From contig NC_088917.1 in the NCBI RefSeq assembly GCF_963576675.1, positions 16,644,001 through 16,708,000 on the forward strand: DNA of 64,000 nt. Direction: 5' to 3'. The notes under the pieces are model-generated. The model saw only the letters and a program-made list of their open reading frames with translations. It did no database searches and was not told where the DNA came from. Of the stretch, positions 1 through 10,452 are shown in pieces. Each line of letters opens with the position of its first letter. Position 1 is the first letter of the stretch. Position numbers and translations under genes: made by a program. Source of the stretch: Euphorbia lathyris (Eukaryota; Streptophyta; Magnoliopsida; Malpighiales; Euphorbiaceae).

Positions 1-139
1 ACCTGCTGACACGACGTGTCACCTACTAACACGGCGTCTCACCTGCATTTTCAGCAGTCTTCGCGTTTCCTTGGGTCGTGTCGCTAGCCTCGGGGAAATT
101 GGTGATGTCCTTCGGTCCGATGTTGGAGATGTCCTCATC

Positions 140-541
140 AATATGTCAGTGAAAATCCTAGAACACATAAGAGTTAAATAAATTCTTGACTCTAGTGATC
201 GCCGAAAACTTGTTAAGGCGTAACATTTCTAAAGAAATTTCGTTCTCCACTATCATAGCGGTGAGAGGGATTTCTGCTCACATTTATAAAGGTATTGTGT
301 TTGCATCAAGACATTTCAGACATAAAACAGCTTCGTCTGCAATTGCATTGAGCAAAACATTTGAGAGGCCGATGAGCTTCATAACAATGTTTTTATAGCC
401 ATTTGCTTCGAGCCATAGCCATATGGCCATGACTAGTAGCGACTCTGCTGGATCTTGAATCAAAAGAAACACCATTCGAGAGAAGACCTCTCTATCCATT
501 GCGTGAAAGGCGTGAAGCTCCTCTGACGTAATTGAAGCCAT
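140..541 (-). pseudogene. Captured N-terminal gene fragment, unit A1
   Basis: Read on the minus strand from the ATG at 541, this gives 85 codons containing FHAMDREVF, LLVMAIWLWLE and DEAVLCLKCLD, then a TAA stop. Past the stop, the same frame continues with AEIPLTAMIVENEISLEM and a segment ending near FTDIL. After that the reading is low-complexity and looks unrelated. From memory, this pattern (FHxxDR start, helical segment, then an RRM-like C-terminal half) fits a plant family of uncharacterised nucleic-acid-binding proteins; the assignment is inference. The stop is present in every unit that keeps the region, so the fragment was already non-coding at amplification. A1 also has one extra A near 171 that shifts the frame. 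The LTR-like promoter of the previous unit would transcribe it antisense. Confidence 0.6.
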
Positions 542-896
542 TGAACTTATAGAAGAGTTATGCTAACCAGAAACTTAAAGAAGAATTATGCTACCCAGAA
601 ATTCAAAGAAGAATTATGCCAAAGATAATTGAGGTTACAGAGTATATTAAGGTGTTTATAAAATCATCTTGAACTGAGAGAGTAACTTCCTGCTAAATGT
701 ACAGCTGCAAAAATGGGCAAAGTGACAAATTTTTTTACCTTATTGTTGGTAGCCACTGCTGTGTATGAGTAGACATTCCATAAATGGTATGAACAAAAGC
801 CTGGTTAATATGGTAACATGTTTCTCCCTTATCATTTCTGTTATGAATTAATTGAATTCAGTTTTTTATAATAATAATAACAATAATAGTGAACCT

Positions 897-1364
897 TGAT
901 AACAACCCAAATTATTCTAGAATCAGGAATAAAGGGAAAATTAATAGAAATAATGGCAAACCATTATTTCCTATAAAAGTGGGATTTATTCATTAATAAT
1001 ATGGAATTAATGATAATTAATGGAGGATTAATGCAGGGGTCTCTCAATCATTATCAAGGAGGACCCCCAACATTGATGATACTAACATCTCAATTAATAC
1101 TGAAACCCTCAAGTATAACTAAAGTAACATCAAAACCCACATTCAAGGACATTAAAAGGGATTAATGCGATTGTTACAGAATTGCATATAAATACACGAG
1201 CTTCCTGGGATCAAAGGTACACACACAATATTCTAATCCTACTCTGTGATTATAGATTATTCTCTCAAGCATATTACTGACTTAGGCATCGGAGTGTCCC
1301 CGGCCGATCCCAACGGCGCCTCACATGGAAGGGCTCCGATCAAGGATTTTTTCACAAGTTATCA
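897..1364 (+). repeat. 468-bp LTR-like core (representative)
   Basis: It begins TGATAACA and ends AAGTTATCA, so it has TG...CA ends within a short inverted terminal repeat (TGATAAC/GTTATCA). It has a TATA box, TATAAATA, at 1187-1194, and a GC-richer R/U5-like stretch at about 1285-1340. Directly after the end comes ATTGGTGCGGTGATCGTGGA, which resembles the primer-binding stretch after plant Ty3/Gypsy LTRs (compare TTGGTGCCGTCTGTGGG). No polypurine tract is obvious upstream. The same core recurs at 2754-3220, 4609-5076, 7633-8101, 9488-9957, 11346-11814, 26630-27097, 28344-28811, 31503-31970, 33355-33822, 35211-35680 and 36929-37396, at 467-470 bp. It is inverted at 25670-26137 and partial at 5268-5403 and 30040-30183. 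Confidence 0.7.
1187..1194 (+). promoter_or_regulatory. TATA box of the LTR-like core
   Basis: TATAAATA in the context GCATATAAATACAC, about 170 bp before the core's 3' end. Transcription would start near 1219 and run rightward, crossing the module and palindromes into the antisense side of the next gene fragment. The same box is kept in nearly all cores (for example at about 3045, 4900 and 31795). Activity is inferred only. Confidence 0.5.
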
Positions 1365-1780
1365 ATTGGTGCGGTGATCGTGGAATCCTAAGATTAATAG
1401 AATTTACACAAAAAAACATAGAATGTATGCGGAGTTTCACAAAGAACAAAACAATGGAGTCAAATCTCAAACCTTGACTCAATCAATACAAACAAAATCT
1501 TCATGAAGAAGATAATGAAAAATATATTAATGGAAAGTTACCATTATAAAAAGAAGGAGATGCATTTATAACATCTCAAACCTAATTGATGAATTACATA
1601 AAGGGTAAACACCTATAACTAAATGTATATAATAAACTTAAGGGTACGATGGTAAAGATAGAGGATAAGGCACATGTGGGTCATTAAATTATGGAGTAAA
1701 ATAGCAAAAATCAGGGACCAATTCGGAATTAAACCAATCAAGGACGAAATCAGCTTGGTGCTGAAATAAAGGTGACATGG

Positions 1781-1905
1781 CTTGTCAAAAAGGTGACACG
1801 AAGTGTCAACCGAATTATTTTAAACAGAGACTTTGCTCAAAGGTGACACGGCATGTCACCTGCTGACACGACGTGTCACCTACTAACACGGCGTCTCACC
1901 TGCAT
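1781..1905. repeat. GTGACA/TGTCAC palindrome cluster (representative)
   Basis: Within ~125 bp there are several near-palindromes: GGTGACACGGCATGTCACC (7-bp arms), GACACGACGTGTC (6-bp arms around one base), and related GGTGACATGGCTTGTCA and GGTGACACGAAGTGTCA. They are imperfect copies of a ~20-bp motif. ACGTGTC matches the core of plant ABA-response elements. A protein-binding site or fold-back cluster is possible, but no function is shown. The cluster recurs once per unit (for example 3630-3760, 5805-5935, 8505-8635, 10380-10495, 27505-27655, 34240-34360). Confidence 0.6.
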
Positions 1906-3712
1906 TTTCAGCAGTCTTCGCGTTTCCTTGGGTCGTGTCGCTAGCCTCGGGGAAATTGGTGATGTCCTTCGGTCCGATGTTGGAGATGTCCTCATCAATA
2001 TGTCAGTGAAAATCCTAGAACACATAAGAGTTAAATAAATTCTTGACTCTAGTGATCGCCGAAAACTTGTTAAGGCGTAACATTTCTAAAGAAATTTCGT
2101 TCTCCACTATCATAGCGGTGAGAGGGATTTCTGCTCACATTTATAAAGGTATTGTGTTTGCATCAAGACATTTCAGACATAAAACAGCTTCGTCTGCAAT
2201 TGCATTGAGCAAAACATTTGAGAGGCCGATGAGCTTCATAACAATGTTTTTATAGCCATTTGCTTCGAGCCATAGCCATATGGCCATGACTAGTAGCGAC
2301 TCTGCTGGATCTCGAATCAAAAGAAACACCATTCGAGAGAAGACCTCTCTATCCATTGCGTGAAAGGCGTGAAGCTCCTCTGACGTAATTGAAGCCATTG
2401 AACTTATAGAAGAGTTATGCTAACCAGTAACTTAAACAAGAATTATGCTACCCAAAAATTCAAAGAAGAATTATGCCAAAGATAATTGAGGTTACAGAGT
2501 ATACTAAGGTGTTTATATAATCATGTTGAACTGAGAGAGTAACTTCCTGCTAAATGTACAGCTTCAAAAATGGGCAAAGTGACAATTTTTTTTACCTTAT
2601 TGATGGTAGCCACTGCTGTGTATGAGTAGACATTCCATAAATGGTATGAACAAAAGCCTGGTTAATATGGTAACATGTTTCTCCCTTATCATTTCTGTTA
2701 TGAATTAATTGAATTCAGTTTGTTATAATAATAATAACAATAATAGTGAACCTTGATAACAACCCAAATTATTCTAGAATCAGGAATAAAGGGAAAATTA
2801 TTAGAAATAATGGCAAACCATTATTTCCTATAAAAGTTTGATTTATTCATTAATAATATGGAATTAATGATAATTAATGGAGGATTAATGCAGGGGTCTC
2901 TGAATCATTATCAAGGAGGACCCCAACATTGATGATACTAACATCTCAATTAATACTAAAACCCTCAAGTATAACTAAAGTAACATCAAAACCCACATTC
3001 AAGGACAATAAAAGGGATTAATGCGATTGTTACATAATTGCATATAAATACACCAGCTTCCTGGGATCAAAGGTACACACACAATATTCTAACCCTACTC
3101 TGTGATTATAGATTATTCTCTCAAGCATATTACTGACTTAGGCATCGGAGTGTCCCCGGCCGATCCCAACGGCGCCTCACATGGAAGGGCTCCGATCAGG
3201 GATTTTTTCACAAGTTATCAATTGGTGCGGTGATCGTGGAATCCTAAGATTAATAGGATTTACACAAAAAACATAGAATGTCTGCGGATTTTCACAAAGA
3301 ACAAAACAATGGAGTCAAATCTCAAACCTTGACTCAATCAATACAAACAAAATCTTCATGAAGAAGATAATGAAAAATATATGAATGGAAAGTTACCATT
3401 ATAAAAAGAAGGAGATGCATTTATAACATCTCAAACCTAATTGATGAATTACATAACGGGTAAACACCTATAACTAAATGTATATAATAAACTTAAGGGT
3501 ACGATGGTAAAGATAGAGGATAAGGCACATGTGGGTCATTAAATTATGGAGTAAAATAGCAAAAAGCAGGGACCAATTCAGAATTAAACCAATCAAGGAT
3601 GAAATCAGCTTGGTGCTGAAATAAAGGTGACATGGCTTGTCAAAAAGGTGACACGGTGTGTCAGCCGAATTATTTTAAGCAGAGACTTTGCTCAAAGGTG
3701 ACACGACATGTC
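1858..3712 (+). repeat. Array unit A2
   Basis: Gene fragment 1997-2398 (minus), LTR-like core 2754-3220 (467 bp). Near-identical to A1, and the two share the extra A in the gene fragment (CACATAAGAGTT), so they are sister units. Confidence 0.95.
1997..2398 (-). pseudogene. Captured gene fragment, unit A2
   Basis: ATG at 2398, 85 codons, then the shared TAA. It differs from A1 at Gln/Arg in the LLIRDPAES segment; A2 has the more common Arg. It has the same 1-bp frameshift as A1 downstream. Confidence 0.6.
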
Positions 3713-3851
3713 ACCTGCTGACACGACGTGTCACCTACTAACACGGCGTCTCACCTGCATTTTCAGCAGTCTTCGCGTTTCCTTGGGCCGTGTCGCTAGC
3801 CTCGGGGAAATTGGTGATGTCCTTGGGTCCGATGTTGGAGATGTCCTCATC

Positions 3852-4252
3852 AATATGTCAGTGAAAATCCTAGAACACATAGAGTTAAATAAATTCTTGA
3901 CTCTAGTGATCGCCGAAAACTTGTTAAGGCGTAACATTTCTAAAGAAATTTCGTTCTCCACTATCATATCGGTGAGAGGGATTTCTGCTGACAGTTATAA
4001 AGGTATTGTGTTTGCATCAAGACATTTCAGACATAAAACAGCTTCGTCTGCAATTGCATTGAGCAAAACATTTGAGAGGCCGATGAGCTTCATAACAATG
4101 TTTTTATTGCCATTTGCTTCGAGCCATAGCCATATGGCCACGACTAGTAGCGACTCTGCTGGATCTCGAATCAAAAGAAACACCATTCGAGAGAAGACCT
4201 CTCTATCCATTGCGTGAAAGGCGTGAAGCTCCTCTGACGTAATTGAAGCCAT
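3852..4252 (-). pseudogene. Captured gene fragment, unit A3
   Basis: ATG at 4252, 85 codons to the shared TAA. Here the second part (3731-3967 minus) is open without the A1/A2 frameshift. The A1/A2 Tyr in EANGYKN is Asn. Confidence 0.6.
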
Positions 4253-5239
4253 TGAACTTATAGAAGAGTTATGCTAACCAATAACTTAAAAGAAGAATTA
4301 TGCTACCCAGAAATTCAAAGAAGAATTATGCCAAAGATAATTGAGGTTACAGAGTATACTAAGGTGTTTATATAATCATGTTGAACTGAGAGAGTAACTT
4401 CCTGCTAAATGTACAACTGCAAAAATGGGCAAAGTGACAATTTTTTTTACCTTATTGTTGGTAGCCACTGCTGTGTATGAGTAGACATTCCATAAATGGT
4501 ATGAACAAAAGCCTGGTTAATATGGTAACATGTTTCTCCCTTATCATTTCTGTTATGAATTAATTGAATTCAGTTTTTTATAATAATAATAACAATAATA
4601 GTGAACCTTGATAACAACCCAAATTATTCTAGAATGAGGAATAAAGGAAAAATTAATAAAAATAATGGCAAACCATTATTTCCTATAAAAGTGGGATTTA
4701 TGCATGAATAATATGGAATTAATGATAATTAATGGAGGATTAATGCAGGGATCTCTGAATCATTATCAAGGAGGACCCCCAACATTGATGATACTAACAA
4801 CTCAATTAATACTGAAACCCTCAAGTATAACTAAAGTAACATCAAAACCCACATTCAAGGACAATAAAAGGGATTAATGCGATTGTTACAGAATTGCATA
4901 TAAATACACCAGCTTCCTGTGATCAAAGGTACACACACAATATTCTAACCCTACTCTGTGATTATAGATTATTCTCTCAAGAATATTACTGACTTAGGCA
5001 TCGAAGTGTCCCCGGTCGATCCCAACGGCGCCTCACATGTAAGGGCTTCGATCAAGGATTTTTTCATAAGTTATCAATCGGTGCGGTGATCGTGGAATCC
5101 TAAGATTAATAGGATTTACACAAAAAACATAGAATATCTGCGGAGTTTCACAAAGAACAAAACAATGGAGTCAAATCTCAAACCTTGACTCAATCAATAC
5201 AAACAAAATCTTCATGAAGAAGATAATGAAAAATATATT

Positions 5240-5268
5240 ACGTCAGAGTCGCTACTAGTCATGGCCAT
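5240..5268 (-). other. Inverted filler DNA at a repair junction
   Basis: A short stretch inside unit A3 matches, in reverse complement, the gene-fragment region ...ATGGCCATGACTAGTAGCGA. It is flanked by module sequence on the left and LTR-core sequence on the right. Short templated inserts at duplication joints are a usual trace of end-joining or template-switch repair. Confidence 0.75.
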
Positions 5269-6033
5269 ATTCTAACCCTACTCTGTGATTATAGATTCTT
5301 CTCTCAAGAATATTACTGACTTAGGCATCGGAGTGTCCCCGGCCGATCCCAACGGCGCCTCACATGGAAGGGCTCCGATCAAGGATTTTTTCACAAGTTA
5401 TCAATTGGTGCGGTGATCGTGGAATCCTAAGATTAATAGGATTTACACAAAAAACATAGAATGTATGCGGAGTTTCACAAAGAACATAACAATGGAGTCA
5501 AATCTCAAACCTGATTCAATCAATACAAACAAAATCTTCATGAAGAAGATAATGAAAAATATATTAATGGAAACTTACCATTATAAAAAGAAGGAGATGC
5601 ATTTATAACACCTCAAACCTAATTGATGAATTACATAAAGGGTAAACACCTATAACTAAATGTATATAATAAACTTAAGGGTATGATGGTAAAGATAGAG
5701 GATAAGGCACATGTGGGTCATTAAATTATGGAGTAAAATAGCAAAAAGCAGGGACCAATTCGGAATTAAACCAATAAAGGACGAAATCAGCTTGGTGCTG
5801 AAATAAAGGTGACATGGCTTGTAAAAAAGGTGACACGATGTGTCAACCGAATTATTTTAAGCAGAGACTTTGCTCAAAGGTGACACGACATGTCACCTGC
5901 TGACACGACGTGTCACCTACTAACACGGCGTCTCACCTGCATTTTCAACAGTCTTCGCGTTTCCTTGGGCCGTGTCGCTAGCCTTAGGGAAATTGGTGAT
6001 GTCCTTCGGTCCGATGTTGGAGATGTCCTCATC

Positions 6034-6434
6034 AATATGTCAGTGAAAATCCTAAAACACATAGAGTTAAATAAATTCTTGACTCTAGTGATCGCCGAAA
6101 ACTTGTTAAGGCGTAACATTTCTAAAGAAATTTCGTTCTCCACTATCATAGCGGTGAGAGGAATTTCCGCTGACATTTATAAAGGTACTGTGTTTGCATC
6201 AAGACATTTCAGACATAAAACAGCTTCGTCTGCAATGGCATTGAGCAAAACATTTGAGAGGCTGATGAGCTTCATAACAATGTTTTTATAGCCATTTGCT
6301 TCGAGCCATAGCCATATGGCCATGACTAGTAGCGACTCTGCTGGATCTCGAATCCAATGAAACACCATTCGTGAGAAGACCTCTCTATCCATTCAGTGAA
6401 AGGTGTGAAGCTCCTTTGATGTAATTGAAGCCAT
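6034..6434 (-). pseudogene. Captured gene fragment, unit A4
   Basis: ATG at 6434. An in-frame TGA replaces Ala just before MDREVF, so only MDREVF... onward (6392) is open. It also has His-Trp in place of Leu-Leu in the FLLIRDP segment, shared with units B4 and B5. It also carries the shared downstream TAA. Confidence 0.6.
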
Positions 6435-6572
6435 TGACCTTACAGAAGAGTTATGCTAACCAGAAACTTAAAGAAGAATTATGCTACCCAGAAATTTAAA
6501 GAAGAATTATGCCAAAGCTAATTAAGGTTACAGAGTATACTAAGGTGTTTATATAATCATGTTGAACTGAGA

Positions 6573-7431
6573 GCCGTTCCTGAGCATGGGCAGGAGGGGC
6601 GCCTGCGCAGGGCCCATGGATGAAAGGGGCCCAATTATAGTAATGTATGGTACTATTATAGGCATTTTAAACTATACTTGATTAAATACAAAAAGAAAAT
6701 ATATTTCGATTAAAAACGTTGTTATAAGATTCTTTCTAAATTAAAAATCTTGGCATTAGATTAAATTCAAAAAGAAACTATACTTGATTAAAAACATAGG
6801 CATCAGTTACTAAGTAGTGTTCCAAATTCTCTAATTTATCTTACATTCTTTCCAAATTTCTTAATAAAAATGTTGGACATTAATTCCGTAATTTATCTCA
6901 GAGTCTTTCCATAATTATCTCTCTCACCCATTATTCCTAACAAAATTTTTAATTTATCTCTCCCGTCTTTGTAAAACTCTACCAGATTCTGATTTACTTG
7001 GTCTTCAGAGACAATTTGGGAGAAACGCATCAAAATCTTTCAATTTCAAGAACTTAGCCGATAAAGCCCGTTAAGTGAGATGATTTTCAGATTTGATTTT
7101 TCATTTTTCTGTTATCATAATTTGTGCCATGAAAAGCATAAAATCTATTAGAACTATTTCATAATCTATTAAATTTGAAAATTTTGCATTTAGAAATGCT
7201 TATAGACATCATTTTGTATAAGAAATTGGGTACTTAAAGGAATATAAAATGTTTTTTTTCATATGAAATGTTTTTATTAGGTTGTTTGTTAAATGTAACA
7301 AAAAAAAATGTCATTTTTAAGTAATATTCTTTTATACAATTGATTTTTCTATTTTATTTCTTACTTGTACTTATTTATTAGGGCACTAATTAGTAACTCG
7401 CCCATGGGCCTCTAAAACCTCAGGATCGGCC
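6573..7431. mobile_element. Non-autonomous TIR element, probably hAT-like (859 bp)
   Basis: Its ends read GCCGTTCCTGAGCATGGGC and, in reverse complement, GGCCGATCCTGAGGTTTTAG, so the terminal match is short and imperfect. GGGCCC-type blocks near both ends resemble plant hAT elements with GGGCCGG ends. The interior is AT-rich with no transposase-like frame. Compared with other units, ~16-18 bp of the host (AGTAACTTCCTGCTAAAT region) is missing and no target duplication is seen, so insertion or later decay removed host sequence. Confidence 0.55.
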
Positions 7432-8593
7432 ATGTGTACAACTGCAAAAATGGGCAAAGTGACAAAAAATTTACCTTATTGTTGGTAGCCACTGCTGTGT
7501 ATGAGTAGACATTCCATAAATGGTATGAACAAAAGCCTGGTTAATATGGTAACATGTTTCTCCCTTATCATTTCTGGTATGAATTAATTGAATTCAGTTT
7601 TTTATAATAATAATAACAATAATAGTGAACCTTAATAACAACCCAAATTATTCTAGAATTAGGAATAAAGGGAAAATTAATAGAAATAGTGGCAAACCAT
7701 TATTTCCTATAAAAGTGGGATTTATGCATGATTAATATGGAATTAATGATAATTAATGGAGGATCAATGTAGGGGTCTCTGTACCATTTTCAAGGAGGAC
7801 CCCCCAACATTGATGATACTAACTACTCAATTAATACTGAAACCCTCAAGTATAACTAAAGTAACATCAAAACTCACATTCAAGGACAATAAAAGGGATT
7901 AATGCGATTGTTACAGAATTGCATATAAATACACCAGCTTCCTGGGATCAAAGGTACACACACAATATTCTAACCCTACTCTGTGATTATAGATTATTCT
8001 CTCAAGAATATTACTGGCTTAGGCATCGGAGTGTCACCGGCCTATCCCAACAACGCCTCACATGGAAGGGCTCTGATCAAGGATTTTTTCACAAGTTATC
8101 AATTGTTGCGGTGATCGTGGAATCCTAAGATTAATAGGATTTACACAAAAAACATAGAATGTCTACGGAGTTTCACAAAGAACAAAACAATGGAGTCAAA
8201 TCTCAAACCTTGACTCAATCAATACAAACAAAATCTTCATGAAGAAGATAATGAAAAATATATTAATGGAAAGTTACCATTATAAAAAGAAGGAGATGCA
8301 TTTATAACATCTCAAACCTAATTGATGAATTACATAAAGGATAAACACATATAACTAAATGTATATAATAAACTTAAGGGTAAGATGGTAAAGATAGAGG
8401 ATAAAGCACATGTGGGTCATTAAATTATGGAGTAAAATAGCAAAAAGCAGGGACCAATTCGGAATTAAACCAATCAAGGACGAAATCAGCTTGGTGCTGA
8501 AATAAAGGTGGCATGGCTTGTCAAAAAGGTGACACGGTGTGTCAACCGAATTATTTTAAGCAGAGACTTTGCTCAAAGGTGACACGGCATGTC

Positions 8594-10452
8594 ACCTGGT
8601 GACACGATGTGTCACCTACTAACACGACGTCTCACCTGCATTTTCAGCAGTCTTCGCGTTTCCTTGGGCCGTGTCGCTAGCCTCGGGGAAATTGGTGATG
8701 TCCTTCGGTCTGATGTTGGAGATGTCCTTATCAATATGTCAGTGAAAATCCTAGAACACATCGAGTTAAATAAATTCTTGACTCTAGTGATCGCCGAAAA
8801 CTTGTTAAGGCGTAACATTTCTAAAGAAATTTCGTTCTCCACTATCATAACGGTGAGAGGGATTTCTGCTGACATTTATAAAGGTACTATGTTTGCATCA
8901 AGACATTTCAGACATAAAACAACTTCGTCTGCAATGGCATTGAGCAAAACATTTGAGAGGCTGATGAGCTTCATAACAATGTTTTTATAGCCATTTGCGT
9001 CGAGCCATAGCCATATGGCCATGACTAGTAGCGACTCTGCTGGATCTCGAATCAAAAGAAACACCATTCGAGAGAAGACCTCTCTATCCATTGCGTGAAA
9101 GGCGTGAAGCTCCTCTTACATAATTGAATCCATTGAACTTATAGAAGAGTTATGCTAACCAGAAACTTAAAGAAGAATTATGCTACCCAGAAATTCAAAG
9201 AAGAATTATGCCAAAGATAATTGAGGTTACAGAGTATACTGAGGTGTTTATATAATCATGTTGAACTGAGAGAGTAACTTCTTGCTAAATGTACAGCTGT
9301 AAAAATGGGCAAAGTGACAAAAAATTTACCTTATTGATGGTAGCCACTGCTGTGTATGAGTAGACATTCCATAAATGGTATAAACAAAAGCTTGGTTAAT
9401 AGGGTAACATGTTTCTCTCTTATCATTTCTGTTATGAATTAATTCAATTCAGTTTTTTATAATAATAATAACAATAATAGTGAACCTTGATAACAACCCA
9501 AATTATTCTAGAATGAGGAATAAAGGGAAAATTAATAGAAATAATGGCAAACCATTATTTCCTATAAAAGTGGGATTTATGCATGATTAATATGGAATTA
9601 ATGATAATTAATGGAGGATTAATGCAGGGGTCTCTAAACCATTATCAAGGAGAAACCCCCAACATTGATGATACTAACAACTCAATTAATACTGAAACCC
9701 TCAAGTATAACTAAAGTAACATCAAAACCCACATTCAAGGACAATAAAAAAGGATTAATGTGATTGTTACAGAATTGCATATAAATACACAAGCTTCCTG
9801 GGATCAAAGGTACACACACAATATTCTAACCCTACTCTGTGATTGTAGATTATTCTCTCAAGAATATTACTAACTTAGGCATCGGAGTGTCCCCGGCCGA
9901 TCCCAACGACGCCTCACATGGAAGGGCTCCGATCAAGGATTTTTTCACAAGTTATCAATTGGTGCGGTGATCGTGGAATCCTAAGATTAATAGGATTTAC
10001 ACACAAAAAAACATAGAATGTCTGCGGAGTTTCACAAAGAACAAAACAATGGAGTCAAATCTCAAACCTTGACTCAATCAATACAAACAAAATCTTCATG
10101 AAGAAGATAATGAAAATTATATTAATGGAAAGTTACCATTATAAAAAGAAGGAGATGCATTTATAGCATCTCAAACCTAATTGTTGAATTAAATAAAGGG
10201 TAAACACCTCTAACTAAATGTTTATAATAAACTTAAGGGTAAGATGGTAAAGATAGAGGATAAGGCACATGTGGGTCATTAAATTATGGAGTAAAATAGC
10301 AAAAAGTAGGGACCAATTCGGAATTAAACCAATCAAGGACGAAATCAGATTGGTGCTGAAATAAAGGTGACATGGCTTATCAAAAAGGTGACACGGTGTG
10401 TCAACCAAATTATTTTAAGCAGAGACTTTGCTCAAAGGTGACACGACATGTC
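8594..10452 (+). repeat. Array unit A5
   Basis: Gene fragment 8732-9133, LTR-like core 9488-9957. The landmark is ACCTGGTGACACGATG, two changes from the consensus. Confidence 0.95.
8732..9133 (-). pseudogene. Captured gene fragment, unit A5
   Basis: The start reads Met-Asp-Ser-Ile-Met-stop, so the N-terminus is broken by a TAA at codon 6. The frame is open again from MDREVF (9091), with Val for Ala in IADEAV. It also carries the shared TAA. Confidence 0.6.

Larger units (their letters stand above)
1..1857 (+). repeat. Array unit A1
   Basis: This is the reference unit. The gene fragment is at 140-541 (minus), the spacer at 542-896, the LTR-like core at 897-1364, the module at about 1365-1780 and the palindrome cluster at 1781-1905, which runs into the next unit. 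Plus-strand open frames in the palindrome and gene-fragment part are complements of the captured fragment and are not called as genes. Confidence 0.95.
3713..5894 (+). repeat. Array unit A3, with internal partial duplication
   Basis: LTR-like core 4609-5076. At 5240 the unit is interrupted by ~28 bp of filler whose AGAGTCGCTACTAGTCATGG part is the reverse complement of the gene-fragment region. The sequence then re-enters the LTR core near ATTCTAACCC and repeats ~330 bp (5268 to about 5600), so the unit has a second LTR 3' end at 5403. This explains its 2182-bp length. Confidence 0.9.
5895..8593 (+). repeat. Array unit A4, interrupted by a DNA element
   Basis: Gene fragment 6034-6434, insertion 6573-7431, LTR-like core 7633-8101 (first bases TAATAAC instead of TGATAAC). 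Without the insertion the unit would be ~1.84 kb. Confidence 0.93.

Noticed and set aside
1781..1905. CRISPR-like short repeats
   Set aside because: The GTGACA motifs are imperfect palindromes with no regular spacers, in plant nuclear DNA; they form a mini-satellite-like cluster, not a CRISPR array.
3708..4217. Plus-strand 169-aa frame (and 131-142-aa equivalents in other units)
   Set aside because: It is the complement of the captured gene fragment, its length varies with unit-specific indels, and it begins in the palindrome cluster. The minus strand shows the family-like motifs instead.
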